A stretch of 64,000 nucleotides of DNA from Chryseobacterium ginsenosidimutans. GTDB lineage: Bacteria > Bacteroidota > Bacteroidia > Flavobacteriales > Weeksellaceae. Positions 1 to 8,950 of this stretch are shown piece after piece (the stretch's first letter is position 1; every line of letters begins with the position of its first letter). Where the stretch lies: assembly GCF_024807225.1 (NCBI RefSeq), contig NZ_JANUCO010000001.1, positions 2,294,001 to 2,358,000 of the forward strand. The letters are read 5' to 3'. Position numbers and translations under genes: made by a program. The notes beneath the pieces were generated by a model, which was not told the DNA's origin, did not search any database, and saw nothing but the letters and a program-made list of their open reading frames with translations.

Positions 1-28
1 GAGCCCTTATGGATAGTAGTGGAAATAG
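1..28. repeat. Insertion-sequence end fragment at the left edge
   Basis: Bases 7-26 (TTATGGATAGTAGTGGAAA) recur at about 13188-13206, where they lie at the left side of a decayed IS1-like element. The window therefore probably starts inside or beside another relic of the same element. No transposase coding remains here. Confidence 0.5.
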
Positions 29-196
29 GTATTTTTTATTTGTAATTACAGTTACTGTATAAAGCTGGAGACCGCTAAACAGGATAGCGCCAGATTAAGC
101 AAAGAATTGGAGATAAGGAAGACCGAGTATACTAAAATAATTATAATTTTTATCGTCGCCCTGATCATAGGTCTAATTATTACAAAAGTCTCTTGA
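29..196 (+). pseudogene. C-terminal remnant of a small membrane protein
   Basis: An open frame closed by TGA at 194-196 and blocked by TAG at 26-28 encodes a charged stretch (ETAKQDSARLSKELEIRK) followed by a hydrophobic helix of about 20 residues ending in ITKVS. There is no plausible start codon and the left boundary coincides with IS-like sequence. It looks like the tail of a membrane protein cut off by an insertion. The family was not recognised. Confidence 0.35.
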
Positions 197-208
197 TCTT
201 ACACTTCA

Positions 209-1129
209 TTAATTAAAGGATTGTCTAAATTCCAAAGGAGAAACGTTTGTTTTGGTCTTGAAAAGTTTGCTGAAAGATTGTGGATGTTCAAAACCTAATT
301 CATATGCAATTTCACTTACCGTTAATTCGGTTGTAGTCAATCTTTCTTTTGCTTTTTCAATGAGCTTTTCGTGGATGTATTGTTGTGTATTTTGTCCGAT
401 CAGCGAGCGCAACATATCACTTAGGTAACCAGGAGAAATATTCAACTGATCTGAAAGATATTGCACGGTGGGAACTCCTCGATGCAAAGATTCCTGATTG
501 TTGAGATAGTCATTCAGAATGGTTTCTGTTTTTTGAAGAATGTCATTGTTGACCGCCTTTCTGGTAATAAACTGGCGTTTGTAAAACCGGTTGACGTAAC
601 TCAGCATCAACTCTATTTGCGCAATCATCACCTCCTGACTGAATTCATCAACACGGCTGTTAAGTTCCTTTTCCATAATTTGGTAAACTGAAAGGATGAT
701 TTCTTTTTCTGTATCTGATAAATGCAGAGCCTCATTGGATGAATAAGAGAAGTAACCGTACTGCTTTATTTTCTTTGCCAAAGGATGTCCCAGCAGAAAA
801 TCAGGATGGATAAGCAATAGATAACAATAAGTTTTGCTGTTGTAATCCGTGCTTCCCACCAATTGATTGGGCGCTAAGAACAGCATGCTTCCTTCATTGT
901 AATCGTAGTAATCCTGTCCATATTTCAGCCTTCCGCTGTTTTTTGTGATGAATGTTATTTTATAGAAACTCAAGACGTCGTAGATCGGTGCCATTTCGGT
1001 ATTGAAAGGATTGTCCTCGTTGAAGTGAACAAGACTGATAAGAGGATGATGTGGTGCGGGCAAGCCAAACGCCTGATGACTTTGTGATATGGATATAAAA
1101 CGTATCAATTTATCGTCTTTATTTTTCAT
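209..1129 (-). CDS. AraC-family transcriptional regulator
   Basis: 306-residue one-component regulator. The N-terminal half is a cupin-like sensing region typical of AraC proteins in Bacteroidetes. The last roughly 100 residues carry two helix-turn-helix units, with the family hallmark near the C-terminus (SEIAYELGFEHPQSFSKLFK, then PLEFR). AraC regulators of this kind usually activate a nearby enzyme operon. The closest gene on the same strand is the short-chain dehydrogenase at 1195-1968, which lies upstream and is separated from it by a terminator, so the two probably have separate transcripts but may be functionally linked. The effector cannot be read from sequence. Confidence 0.9.
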   Translation of the reverse strand: MKNKDDKLIRFISISQSHQAFGLPAPHHPLISLVHFNEDNPFNTEMAPIYDVLSFYKITFITKNSGRLKYGQDYYDYNEGSMLFLAPNQLVGSTDYNSKTYCYLLLIHPDFLLGHPLAKKIKQYGYFSYSSNEALHLSDTEKEIILSVYQIMEKELNSRVDEFSQEVMIAQIELMLSYVNRFYKRQFITRKAVNNDILQKTETILNDYLNNQESLHRGVPTVQYLSDQLNISPGYLSDMLRSLIGQNTQQYIHEKLIEKAKERLTTTELTVSEIAYELGFEHPQSFSKLFKTKTNVSPLEFRQSFN

Positions 1130-1147
1130 CTTATAAATTTATTAAAA

Positions 1148-1177
1148 AAACCTATGACAAATTGCTCATCATAGGTT
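1148..1177 (-). terminator. Rho-independent terminator of the SDR gene
   Basis: AAACCTATGA at 1148-1157 pairs with TCATAGGTTT at 1168-1177. On the minus strand the hairpin is followed by a run of T, which fits termination of the dehydrogenase transcript before the AraC gene. Confidence 0.75.
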
Positions 1178-1194
1178 TCTAAGTTGATTAAACC

Positions 1195-1968
1195 TTACCA
1201 GGGAAGAATATTGTCTTTTCCGCTGAAATTGGCAGGTCCTGTAAAACTTCCAGTTGGAAGATCTTCGGTCAAAGCTACTCTTATCGGTTCAATAGAACCT
1301 TCTTCCACTGTATCTGTTCCCTGAAAATTATTGAGTGCTGTAGCCGTAAAGCCAGGACTTACAAGGTGTACTTTGATGCCGGTGTTTTCCAATTCTATCG
1401 CAAGAGAAAGAAAAATCCCGTTGAGTGCCGTTTTAGAAGCTCCATACGCCGCATCGAAGGCTGAACGGTAAGGGTTTTCCGGATTTGAATTGATTCCAAG
1501 AGATCCTAATGCACTGGAAACAGTCACAATACGTGCGGCAGATGCATTTTTCAATAAGGGTAAAAAAGCCTGAGTTATGGCGAGTGTACCAAAGACATTC
1601 GTTTCCCAGACGGTTTTCAATTCGTTGATCGGCACGATGCTCGCACGTTGTGCTCCCAATACTTCTTCCATTGTGCGCCCGGAATTACCTGCAGTTGAGA
1701 TGGCGGCGTTATTGACCAATAATGTAAGATATCCAAATTCACTTTGTATTTTTATCACTGCCGCATTGATGGAATCGGAATCAGTAATATCCAACTGGAT
1801 TGCTTTTGCAAGACTGCCAATTTCAGCAACTGCAGTTTCGCCTTTTTGTAAATCTCGGGAACCTGCATAAACGGTGTAACCATTATCTGCAAGGGCTTTT
1901 GCAATTTGAAAACCTACACCTGTATTAGCACCGGAAACAAGTGCTACTTTTTGTTCATTTATCTGCAT
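1195..1968 (-). CDS. SDR-family NAD(P)-dependent oxidoreductase
   Basis: About 257-residue classical short-chain dehydrogenase/reductase. The nucleotide-binding motif is GANTGVGFQIA close to the N-terminus. NNAA follows, the catalytic Ser lies in VSSALGS, and the YxxxK pair is YGASK. A longer reading frame exists upstream to 2094, but those 42 residues are not SDR-like; the start at MQINEQKVALVSG fits the family and is preceded by AT-rich leader. The substrate is unknown. Homologues act on alcohols, ketones or quinones. It is monocistronic, with a terminator at 1148-1177. Confidence 0.9.
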   Translation of the reverse strand: MQINEQKVALVSGANTGVGFQIAKALADNGYTVYAGSRDLQKGETAVAEIGSLAKAIQLDITDSDSINAAVIKIQSEFGYLTLLVNNAAISTAGNSGRTMEEVLGAQRASIVPINELKTVWETNVFGTLAITQAFLPLLKNASAARIVTVSSALGSLGINSNPENPYRSAFDAAYGASKTALNGIFLSLAIELENTGIKVHLVSPGFTATALNNFQGTDTVEEGSIEPIRVALTEDLPTGSFTGPANFSGKDNILPW

Positions 1969-2236
1969 AATTTTATTTAAATGTAATACAGCAAAGGTGG
2001 ATATTAAAAAGGCAGTACTTGTAGTCAAATCGAGACTACCTGAAGTCAAATTGAGGATTGACTTCTTTTTTTTTATCTTAGAATGACTTTTCAAAAAGCA
2101 AGCATGGTAAACATCTTTTTTGCGCTTTTGGAAATAGGTTTTGGAAATTTAAAATGATAGGATAGTAATGAACTTAAATAGACACTAACGGTTAAGGTTG
2201 CCAAAAAGTTTTTTGTATCCTATGTATAAAGTATTG

Positions 2237-2578
2237 TTATTTATTCTCACAGATCATTAGTCCCTGCGTTATAAAATCTACATAGGGAATTTTAAGACCG
2301 TCAAATTTAGGGTCATCCAGCCAGATCTCTTCTACATCACTGATAGATGGGTCATTGTTGGAAGCTCCTTTTGCAGTACCATTGAGGGCGTAGATCTTTC
2401 CATTGCTTGTTCTGCCATAGATTTCTTTGTAGCCGGAACAATAAACTTCTATCTCATTAATAGAGAATGGCCAGTCACCGATGTAGTCCTGTTTGGTGAA
2501 CTTAAGTGTATTTTTTTCAGCAGGCGCACTACAGGATAAAATTAAAAATAGTACTGAAAATAAGCAGAAATTTTTCAT
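2237..2578 (-). CDS. Small hypothetical lipoprotein
   Basis: About 113 residues starting at MKNFCLFSVLFLILSCSAP, a type II signal peptide with lipobox LSCS, so the mature protein should be anchored to a membrane through its cysteine. A longer frame begins at 2626, but the signal peptide start is clearly preferred. The mature part mentions no known motif. It stands alone, with 128 bp and no gene on its downstream side before the reading frame of the SDR region ends. Function unknown. Confidence 0.6.
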   Translation of the reverse strand: MKNFCLFSVLFLILSCSAPAEKNTLKFTKQDYIGDWPFSINEIEVYCSGYKEIYGRTSNGKIYALNGTAKGASNNDPSISDVEEIWLDDPKFDGLKIPYVDFITQGLMICENK

Positions 2579-3127
2579 GGATAAAGATATATTATCGACA
2601 AAAGTAAGGATACTAATGGGTAACAAATTACGGGTTTCCGTAACTGATTTTTGCTATTTTTAGTTACTAAACGGATTATTTGGTAGATAGCTAACTGTAA
2701 AAAGCAGTTGGAATGAGTTGTAGATATTTGTTCGGAAGGAAAGAAACAATATTGTATTTATTCAGCAATCCATATGACAGGCACTTTGCACTGAAATACA
2801 TGGGTTTACTTTTAGTGAAATATACACTTACGAAAGGAAAAGGAGTTTTATCAAACAGTTTTTTTGAGATTTGAGCAGCGAAGGGAATTTTTACCACGCT
2901 GCAAATTTTTAACAGCAAACACCGTAATTTGATAGTTTAACAGTAATGATCAATCTATCGAAATTTGAATATAGTTATAGTTGTGGATAAGACAAGATGC
3001 TTGCCGATAGATTTTTAATGGAATATCCATAAATTTACGTAGTTATCCTGCTCAGTTAGTACAAACAAAAAGTTAGTGCTTGGAGGGGTATATTCAATAA
3101 ATGGCCTAATAATCAAAAAATGTTACG
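2579..3127. other. Gene-poor gap with unassigned short frames
   Basis: No recognisable gene. A 53-codon ATG frame on the plus strand (2713-2874, MSCRYLFGRKETILY...) and an overlapping 75-codon frame on the minus strand (2691-2918) are both open. Neither resembles a known family and neither has a clear promoter. The DNA may be a remnant of a deleted gene. Confidence 0.3.
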
Positions 3128-3454
3128 TTGAGACCTAATTATAAGCGGATTTATCATGATATTCTGAAAGAGAAGTACCCTGAGAAATTGGAGGATGCTA
3201 AGGTTTTGTATCTTCTAGATAATTTAAAAACAGTTGATGATATTCTTAAAATTAATGCACTAGTTTCAGATTCTTCAAGAAAAAGTTCTACAAATAACCA
3301 GAAATTAAAAAATTACGATAAACAAACGGTGCTAAAGCTCCTGCAATATCAAAGAAAACATCAGTTATCTACCAATTTTATGTCAAAAAAATACAATATG
3401 AGCAGGAATACCATTTCCAAATGGTGGAAATTATTTGGGGATGAAGTAGAATAG
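3128..3454 (+). CDS. Helix-turn-helix protein, transposase-like DNA-binding domain
   Basis: 108 residues. The C-terminal third is a homeodomain-like helix-turn-helix (FMSKKYNMSRNTISKWWKLFG), of the kind found in IS3-type OrfA proteins and in small stand-alone HTH proteins common in Chryseobacterium. The frame starts with TTG at 3128; an ATG at 3120 is out of frame and stops after three codons, so the TTG or a mutated ATG is the likely start. It has no OrfB partner. It may be a domesticated or orphan transposase subunit, or a regulator. A copy of a dispersed 150-bp repeat lies about 100 bp downstream. Confidence 0.55.
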   Translation: MRPNYKRIYHDILKEKYPEKLEDAKVLYLLDNLKTVDDILKINALVSDSSRKSSTNNQKLKNYDKQTVLKLLQYQRKHQLSTNFMSKKYNMSRNTISKWWKLFGDEVE

Positions 3455-3561
3455 TTTCACATTTTATAACCAAAATCGTTGTCTTCGGTGACGGTTCAGA
3501 GGCGAAGTTTTTATGTAACAGACATCTGTAGGTTATCAATTAATGAATTTACAGTTGAAGA

Positions 3562-3711
3562 AGAAAGTGACTGATTAAAAAACAAAATCCCCCATAATTA
3601 AAAAATGAGGGATAAAACACAAATGATGAAAAAAAATTTATTTTCATAGCTAATATAAATATTTTCAAAACATCAGCACAGAGAGTGACTGTTAAAAATT
3701 AGTTAATTAAA
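3562..3711. repeat. Dispersed ~150-bp repeat, copy 1
   Basis: This block shares long identical stretches with 11396-11550 and 16290-16440. The shared parts are a hairpin whose arm TGAGGGAT faces CCCCCA/ATCCC, the string CACAAATGATGAAAAAAAAT, and a tail with GACTGTTAAAAAT. It contains a tiny frame MMKKNLFS. Read on the minus strand the hairpin is followed by T-rich sequence and could terminate transcription. Confidence 0.75.
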
Positions 3712-3814
3712 GTGCTTCAGGTTACCAATGTATTCTAAGATTCCATTACGGTACCCTGTTCAGATGGAAAGTTGGCAAATGATGTGAATGCTTGTGAATA
3801 AATTTTGAAATAGA

Positions 3815-4170
3815 CTATCTATCCTAATAATTCCTAAACATATTCATAGTACCAAAAGAAAAGAAAGTAATCATATTGAAAAGAAATTTCTTGATTAAAG
3901 AACTGATTTAAAGAGGTTAGGAAGAAAAAGTATTAATAAAGATGAAAAGACAGATACAATAATGCTATATTAAGAATTTATTTTTGGGCAAATTTTCTCA
4001 ATAAAAATAAAAGGTATAGATGTTTATCTTATTTAAAATAGGAAATTAATATAGAAATGTTTGACTTTCACCGTAGTGGGCTTTACCTAAAAGTGAACAC
4101 TAACTTTCTTATATTCATATTTGGCGACTCATATTGATCATTCAATTTCACTTAAAAGTCGTCCTCGGCT
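3815..4170 (+). pseudogene. Decayed IS1-like transposase, copy A (C-terminal part)
   Basis: Broken frames still spell PKxxHSTKRKExNHIEKKFLD and a following KRLGRK, matching the C-terminal region of IS1-family InsB transposases. The DNA aligns with copies B (7563-8026) and C (13184-13797). Similarity to copy C continues about 140 bp past the coding part, through AAAGTGAA and CTAACTTTCTTATATT. Many stops and frameshifts mean it is inactive. Confidence 0.65.
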
Positions 4171-4279
4171 TCTTAATTAGGTTCACATTTGAATCCTTCC
4201 AATGAAATTCTAATTAACTAGATTCAAATGGAAACCTTTGTGGACAATTACTCTCAACGTTTTGCTGGTGTCCAAAAGA

Positions 4280-4636
4280 TTAGGAATTTTTTTTGACGAC
4301 ATCTATCATATGATTAATATCGAAAGGTTTTTGCAGATAATCATTGGCTTTACATTCTTTTGCTATTTGTGGGAGGTTGTTTGAAGTGGAAGTAAGTACA
4401 GCTCCGATTTCATCTGTATTAGGATCAGATTTTAATTCTTCGATCACTTTTGCTCCTTTCTTCCCACCTTGTATGTGGTCATCTATAATGACTACATCGG
4501 GCTCAATTTCGTCAATTTTTTCTATGGTTTTGGTAGTTAATGATGGAATAACGGCAAAGCCTTCCTCTTCTAATACCTGATCCATGATATCCAAAATATC
4601 TTTATTATCTTGGATAAGGACAACCTTCTTTTTCAT
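4280..4636 (-). CDS. Single-domain response regulator (CheY-like receiver)
   Basis: 118-residue receiver without an output domain. The acidic pocket is D10 with N11 in place of the usual second acid. The phospho-acceptor is D52 or D53 in VVIIDDHI, the switch Thr/Ser lies in LTSTS, and the conserved Lys is K103 in LQKPF. Such proteins pass phosphate between histidine kinases or act by protein contact. No kinase is next to it. The nearest kinase in the window is at 42171, which has its own receiver partner. A symmetrical hairpin lies upstream at 4811-4836. Confidence 0.85.
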   Translation of the reverse strand: MKKKVVLIQDNKDILDIMDQVLEEEGFAVIPSLTTKTIEKIDEIEPDVVIIDDHIQGGKKGAKVIEELKSDPNTDEIGAVLTSTSNNLPQIAKECKANDYLQKPFDINHMIDVVKKNS

Positions 4637-4810
4637 AAGAATTAATTTTATATAAAAATAATGAAAAAACCATTACGAAATCACCACAACTTGACTACGA
4701 ATAAACAACAGCTAAAATACGTTATAAAAAAAATAACAGTTAAATTCATTGAGGATCCAAGTGTATAGTTTTAATTTAATTCACTGATGAATAGCTAGAA
4801 AATAAAAATA

Positions 4811-4836
4811 AAAAAGATGTATATCATACATCTTTT
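4811..4836. terminator. Symmetrical hairpin between divergent genes
   Basis: AAAAAGATGTAT pairs with ATACATCTTTTTT around a three-base loop. It has the form of a bidirectional terminator, although it lies between two divergent genes. It may be left over from a deleted gene or act in a leader. Confidence 0.55.
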
Positions 4837-4866
4837 TTATTAATTTAGATAAGTGTATTGTAGCCT

Positions 4867-5319
4867 ATGAAGAAAAAAGATTCCTTGCAATTAACTACAG
4901 TGAAGTTTAAGAAAAATAAGGTAGGATTTACTGTTGCAGCCATCATATCCCTAGTTTTGGGAGGGATGTTTTATTTTATTTTTAAGGATGAAAGTATTAT
5001 TATAGGTTGGTTTCTATTTGCAGCCGGAATCATTCTATCAATTTATTGTTTATCAAATGCAACTAGTCATGTTGTGGTATTGGAGCTTAACGCAAGGGGG
5101 ATTAAATATAAAAAGTATCACTACAGCTGGGCTGAATTACGCAGCTATTCGATACGTGAAGAAAATCATGAGGACGCTTCATTTACTTATTTGGTGTTGA
5201 ATTTAAAAAACATAAAAACCCCACTTGCAATTCAGCTGGATTGGATTGATGATCAACAGTCAGTGAAACATCATATGGCTATTTTCGCAGAGGCTTTTCA
5301 GATTGAATTTGAGGAATAG
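4867..5319 (+). CDS. Two-helix membrane protein, STM3941-like
   Basis: 150 residues with a short cytoplasmic N-terminus, two transmembrane helices at about residues 17-38 and 43-62, and a soluble C-terminal domain of about 85 residues rich in beta-strand pattern. The layout resembles the STM3941 family of small membrane proteins with a PH-like cytoplasmic domain; this assignment is by layout and a few residues only. It is monocistronic. Function unknown. Confidence 0.6.
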   Translation: MKKKDSLQLTTVKFKKNKVGFTVAAIISLVLGGMFYFIFKDESIIIGWFLFAAGIILSIYCLSNATSHVVVLELNARGIKYKKYHYSWAELRSYSIREENHEDASFTYLVLNLKNIKTPLAIQLDWIDDQQSVKHHMAIFAEAFQIEFEE

Positions 5320-5870
5320 ATAATTAATTTAATTATTAAATATCAATACCATGAAATTTCCCCGAAATTTACTTGAATACATCACTAATTTATTAATAAA
5401 CATCAACCAGGCTGTTTCAGTAGCAGAAGTGTGACTTCAGTATTGTTACAGCTTGCCTTCTCGCAGATACTGAACGCAAGTTTGTTTTACAAAGGCGGTA
5501 CAACGACCTATACTTTATCCGAAAAAGTTATTTATTAAACTCTCCTACAAGTTCAGCAAAGAGACTACCAAACAATATAGTATAAATTTTTCTCTCGAAT
5601 CTTTGCTCTTGCCTCATCTATCAGAAGTCCCATCTATGTTATTTACGGATATTTCGTCTGGCAGATGAAATCGGCGACAGCTTTCATGAATATGACAAAA
5701 GCAAATTGCTCAAAAGATTAATTTGGTCAACTTTAGAAACTACATATAGACAACTTTGGATACCATTCTCTGAAAATTTATATTTTTTATGGAAACGTTT
5801 GGCAAATAAATTGTTACGGTTTGAAAAGAGCAATCTTAATCACAATTCACCAAGTAATTTATATAATATT
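5320..5870. other. Degenerate intergenic region
   Basis: No intact gene. Short stretches look like former coding sequence, for example LRLADEIGDSFHEYDKSKLL around 5650-5720 on the plus strand, but every frame is interrupted. The upstream extension of the next gene (5706-5870) lacks coding character and is not included in it. Confidence 0.35.
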
Positions 5871-6485
5871 ATGAAAAATTCAATTTTAACGATTTTGGCA
5901 GTTTCTGTTATAGCAGGCTGCAAAAAAAATGAAAGTACAGCTGTTAATCAGTCTGCAGATACCAGTACTATATCGGCTCCTGTGGATTCCGGAATGCCAG
6001 TCCAGGATTCTGCTACAATCTCTGGAGCTGTAACGGATACTGCAACTGATCTTAGCAGCCAGGATAAACAATTTGCTGATGCAGCAGCAAGAGGAGGAAT
6101 AATGGAAGTAATGATGGGCAAGCTTGCTGCAAGCAATGCTAACAATGCAACGGTAAAAACTTTGGGAGAAATGATGGTCACAGATCACAGCAGAGCGAAT
6201 GATGAACTCAAAAAATGGGCATCTATAAAAAAATATACTTTGCCAACCGGTTTAGATGTCGAGCAGCAAAAGAAATATGATGCTCTTAAAGCAAAAAAAG
6301 GAGTTGAGTTCGATCATATGTATACTGATTTAATGGTTAGTGATCATCAAAAGGATATCGCAGAGTTTAAAAAAGAGGCTTCTGCAGGTACAGAAACTTC
6401 ATTAAAATCTTTTGCCAGTACTACACTTCCTACTTTAGAGCATCATCTGATGGAATCTGAAAAAGCGAAGAAGGCAGTAAAATAA
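5871..6485 (+). CDS. DUF4142 family lipoprotein
   Basis: About 204 residues. The start at MKNSILTILAVSVIAGCKKNE gives a lipoprotein signal with lipobox IAGC. After a Ser/Thr/Asp-rich linker comes a four-helix DUF4142 domain, a ferritin-like fold of unknown role. Its typical features are DKQFADAAARGGIMEVMMG, TDHSRANDEL, SDHQKDIAEF and TLEHHL near the end. Members are common in Bacteroidetes and often stress-induced. The gene stands alone and ends in a strong terminator. Confidence 0.88.
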   Translation: MKNSILTILAVSVIAGCKKNESTAVNQSADTSTISAPVDSGMPVQDSATISGAVTDTATDLSSQDKQFADAAARGGIMEVMMGKLAASNANNATVKTLGEMMVTDHSRANDELKKWASIKKYTLPTGLDVEQQKKYDALKAKKGVEFDHMYTDLMVSDHQKDIAEFKKEASAGTETSLKSFASTTLPTLEHHLMESEKAKKAVK

Positions 6486-6503
6486 TGCATCTAAACTATT
6501 GGT

Positions 6504-6537
6504 AAAACCTGCTATGCATATATAGCAGGTTTTTTTT
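6504..6537 (+). terminator. Rho-independent terminator of the DUF4142 gene
   Basis: AAAACCTGCTAT pairs with the downstream ATAGCAGGTTTT and runs into eight T, 19 bp after the stop codon. Confidence 0.9.
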
Positions 6538-6631
6538 ATATCTTAAAAGATGCTTGAAGATATAAGAATAGTCAACATACATAAAGCTAGAGATGAAAGG
6601 GATATAATTTATCCATTCTTATAATTTTTAA

Positions 6632-7411
6632 TCATCCGTTTTTATCCAGTTCAATCCACACAGGAGCATGGTCACTGCTTTTTTTCCATCCACGAACATG
6701 TTTGTCTACACCGGCAGATTTTAACATCGGCTGTAAAAAAGGGCTCAGAAGAAGATGATCGAGGCGAATTCCTGCATCACGATCGTAAGCTTTGTAGAGA
6801 TAATCCCAGAACGTATAAATTTTCTCGTCAGGAAAGAGTGTTCGGATAGAATCTATCCAGCCTTTTTTCAATAGACTTTGAAAAGCTTTTCTTACTTCTA
6901 TTCTGTAAAGCGCATCATTTTCCCATTTTTCAGGTTTGTAGACATCCAAGGCGTTTGGTATGATGTTAAAATCACCAATAAGTATAGCAGGAAGCTCCAT
7001 ATCGATGAGCTGATTGGTTCGCTTCTTTAGTCTTTTGATCCAGGAAAGTTTATAATCGAATTTTTCACCGGGATAGGGATTTCCATTAGGAAGATAAAAA
7101 CAACAGATGACCATTTGATCAATAATTGCTTCAATATAACGACTTTGCAGATCGTTTTTATCACCTGGTAAAGATTGCTGTACTTCAACAATTTCGAGAT
7201 CTTTTGTCAATATGGCAACTCCATTCCAGCTTTTCTGGCCTTTCCAGATTGCCTGATATCCTGCTTCATTTATTTCCTTAACAGGAAATCGTTCCTGAGG
7301 TGCTTTAAGTTCCTGCAGACAAACAATATCGGGATTTGCTTCATGTAACCATTGAAGCAGTACCGGCAGGCGTCCGTTGATTCCATTTACATTATAGGTT
7401 GCTATTTTCAT
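6632..7411 (-). CDS. xth: Exodeoxyribonuclease III
   Basis: 259-residue member of the ExoIII/APE1 endonuclease-exonuclease-phosphatase family, which cuts at abasic sites during base excision repair. Visible motifs are the N-terminal YNVNGI, metal-binding E34 in LQELK, GDFNI with D147 and N149, D218 in RLDHLL, and the catalytic D247-H248 in SSDHAPV. Length is normal. It is monocistronic, running convergently toward the DUF4142 gene. Confidence 0.93.
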   Translation of the reverse strand: MKIATYNVNGINGRLPVLLQWLHEANPDIVCLQELKAPQERFPVKEINEAGYQAIWKGQKSWNGVAILTKDLEIVEVQQSLPGDKNDLQSRYIEAIIDQMVICCFYLPNGNPYPGEKFDYKLSWIKRLKKRTNQLIDMELPAILIGDFNIIPNALDVYKPEKWENDALYRIEVRKAFQSLLKKGWIDSIRTLFPDEKIYTFWDYLYKAYDRDAGIRLDHLLLSPFLQPMLKSAGVDKHVRGWKKSSDHAPVWIELDKNG

Positions 7412-7562
7412 AGGGCTTTTTCTTTTAAAGCATAGGTTTATCGTCGAAATGGCTTATCAATTCTGAAATCGATAATATTTTCAGAAGAATATAAATGTAC
7501 ATGCCATATATCAGATTTAATGCCAATCATTTTCCAATTAATTTATAGATAATTAAAAAATA

Positions 7563-8026
7563 AAGTCGGAATTAGTGAAGAAGGTAAAATGACTAAGTAT
7601 AAACTAAACGACAATACATAAAAAATTCTTAAAATATCTTCCCATTTGTTAAATCTCCATTTCCTAAAGGTGTTACTATTAAGTTCATGAATTAAAAACT
7701 TAACGTATTCCCAGAGACCAAGAAAATAATGGATTTAAATTTGGAAAAAGAACTCTCCAATGTATTACAGATACATTGCTTTTGGAATATGATTAAAAAA
7801 TATATACCGATCGACTCAATATCTACCCTAAATTAATTCCTAAACGTCTTAATAGTAACAAAAGAAGAGAAATTAATCATATTGAAAGGAAATTCCTTGA
7901 TTTAGAACTCATATAAAAAGATTAGGGTGAAGATTATCAGTCAAGGTGAAAAAGACAGATATATTGATGCTATATTAAGAATTTGTTTTGGGGAAATTCC
8001 CTTAATGAAAATAAAAAGAGATGATC
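7563..8026 (+). pseudogene. Decayed IS1-like transposase, copy B
   Basis: The DNA aligns almost throughout with copy C. It holds remnants of an N-terminal helix-turn-helix (KLNDNT), of ETKKIMDLNLEKEL, and of the C-terminal KRRENxxxIERKFLDL block of IS1-family transposases. It is interrupted by stops and frameshifts. The 3' part also matches copy A. It accounts for most of the 870-bp gap between exonuclease III and the TetR gene. Confidence 0.65.
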
Positions 8027-8129
8027 AAAAAATTTATTAACTTATATTTTTACGGAAACAATGATAAAAAAGTGTCCCAAGCTCGGGGAGACTCACATGT
8101 TATTTTTAGATAGGGCTTAATTGGATTAA

Positions 8130-8186
8130 GGTAACGGTTTAGACATGGAATACTTTTGGAGCTCCACATCTGAACCGTCCCCTAAT
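8130..8186. repeat. Palindromic pair of IS-like ends
   Basis: GGTAACGGTTTAGACATGGA at the left faces an inverted GGGGACGGTTCAGATGTGGA at the right with only about 17 bp between. The same end sequence occurs as a pair at 11557-11608 and as a single copy near 13149. It resembles two IS1-type termini placed head to head, or a very short MITE. Confidence 0.6.
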
Positions 8187-8283
8187 TTTAAGGATGGTGC
8201 AGCTAATTTTTCGAAGGGCGAGCAAATCAAGAATAACAACTTATAGGATCGGTTGCAAATAAATTCAAACCTCCAAGAATTTG

Positions 8284-8835
8284 TCAAGAAAGAATTTGGG
8301 CAGCAATTTTTTTCGCTTTTTCTACCGGCCATTTTTGATGATGTACTTTATTGGCAATAAGGGCTCCCTCAAAGAGAATATAAATTTCATCAGCCAGATC
8401 TTCCTTGTCAATAGGCTCGAGAATATTTTTAAACAAGTTTCTTACCCCATTTTTCTGCTTTTGAATTTGCTTTACAATCCGTTCAGCATCTGTGGAAATT
8501 TCAGATATCAAATTCAAAAAATTGCATCCATAATATTCATCTCCTTGCACCATATCAATTAGGAAATCAAATATGGCGAGAACCTGTGCTTTAGGATCTT
8601 TTCCGCTTTTCGAAGCATTCAGCAGTGCTAAATCAGTAGCTGCTCCACTACTGATTAAATATTCCATCAGGATATCTTCTTTGGTACGGAAAGCAGTATA
8701 CAAAGTAGACTTTACAACACCGGATTCTTCAATAATCTGATTGATGCCTGTATTTACATACCCCTGCTTGTAAAAAAGGCGGGATGCTGTGTCTATGATT
8801 GCTTTTCTCGCATCATTTTTTCTTTGATTAGCCAT
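8284..8835 (-). CDS. TetR/AcrR-family transcriptional regulator
   Basis: 183 residues. The N-terminal TetR DNA-binding domain is clear (AIIDTASRLFYKQGYVNTGI, then IIEESGVVKSTLYTAF). The helical C-terminal domain should bind an unknown ligand. The gene is divergent from an AraC gene and the shared 115-bp interval has two copies of an imperfect palindrome with GTCTGT, so TetR probably represses itself and the AraC gene. A TAATTTTG -7 element (8840-8847, minus strand) sits only four bases from the ATG, suggesting a leaderless or nearly leaderless mRNA. Confidence 0.92.
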   Translation of the reverse strand: MANQRKNDARKAIIDTASRLFYKQGYVNTGINQIIEESGVVKSTLYTAFRTKEDILMEYLISSGAATDLALLNASKSGKDPKAQVLAIFDFLIDMVQGDEYYGCNFLNLISEISTDAERIVKQIQKQKNGVRNLFKNILEPIDKEDLADEIYILFEGALIANKVHHQKWPVEKAKKIAAQILS

Positions 8836-8839
8836 AGTG

Positions 8840-8847
8840 CAAAATTA
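8840..8847 (-). promoter_or_regulatory. -7 promoter element of the tetR gene
   Basis: TAATTTTG on the minus strand is a perfect match to the Bacteroidetes TAnnTTTG -7 consensus and lies four bases before the start codon. Confidence 0.6.
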
Positions 8848-8862
8848 GAATGTTTTTGTAAC

Positions 8863-8876
8863 ACGGACAAGTCTGT
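8863..8876. promoter_or_regulatory. Putative TetR operator 1
   Basis: ACGGACAAGTCTGT is an imperfect palindrome (GAC/GTC core). It lies just upstream of the tetR -7 element and its right arm is repeated in operator 2. Confidence 0.6.
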
Positions 8877-8906
8877 TCTTTTTGGATCACTAAAAACATT
8901 TTTAAA

Positions 8907-8920
8907 ACAAACCAGTCTGT
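8907..8920. promoter_or_regulatory. Putative TetR operator 2
   Basis: ACAAACCAGTCTGT shares the AGTCTGT arm with operator 1 and lies between -33 and -7 of the divergent AraC promoter, a position that would block polymerase. Confidence 0.6.
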
Positions 8921-8927
8921 TTTTTAT

Positions 8928-8935
8928 TATATTTG
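8928..8935 (+). promoter_or_regulatory. -7 promoter element of the AraC-type gene
   Basis: TATATTTG is a perfect TAnnTTTG match, 15 bp before the ATG at 8951, and immediately follows operator 2. Confidence 0.6.
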
Positions 8936-8950
8936 TAGAAATTTAAAAGA

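Noticed and set aside
461..691. Plus-strand frame inside the first AraC gene
   Set aside because: It is antisense to a clear AraC-family gene and its translation has no family pattern.
5706..5870. N-terminal extension of the DUF4142 protein
   Set aside because: The in-frame region before MKNSILTILAV has no family similarity and would bury the lipoprotein signal.
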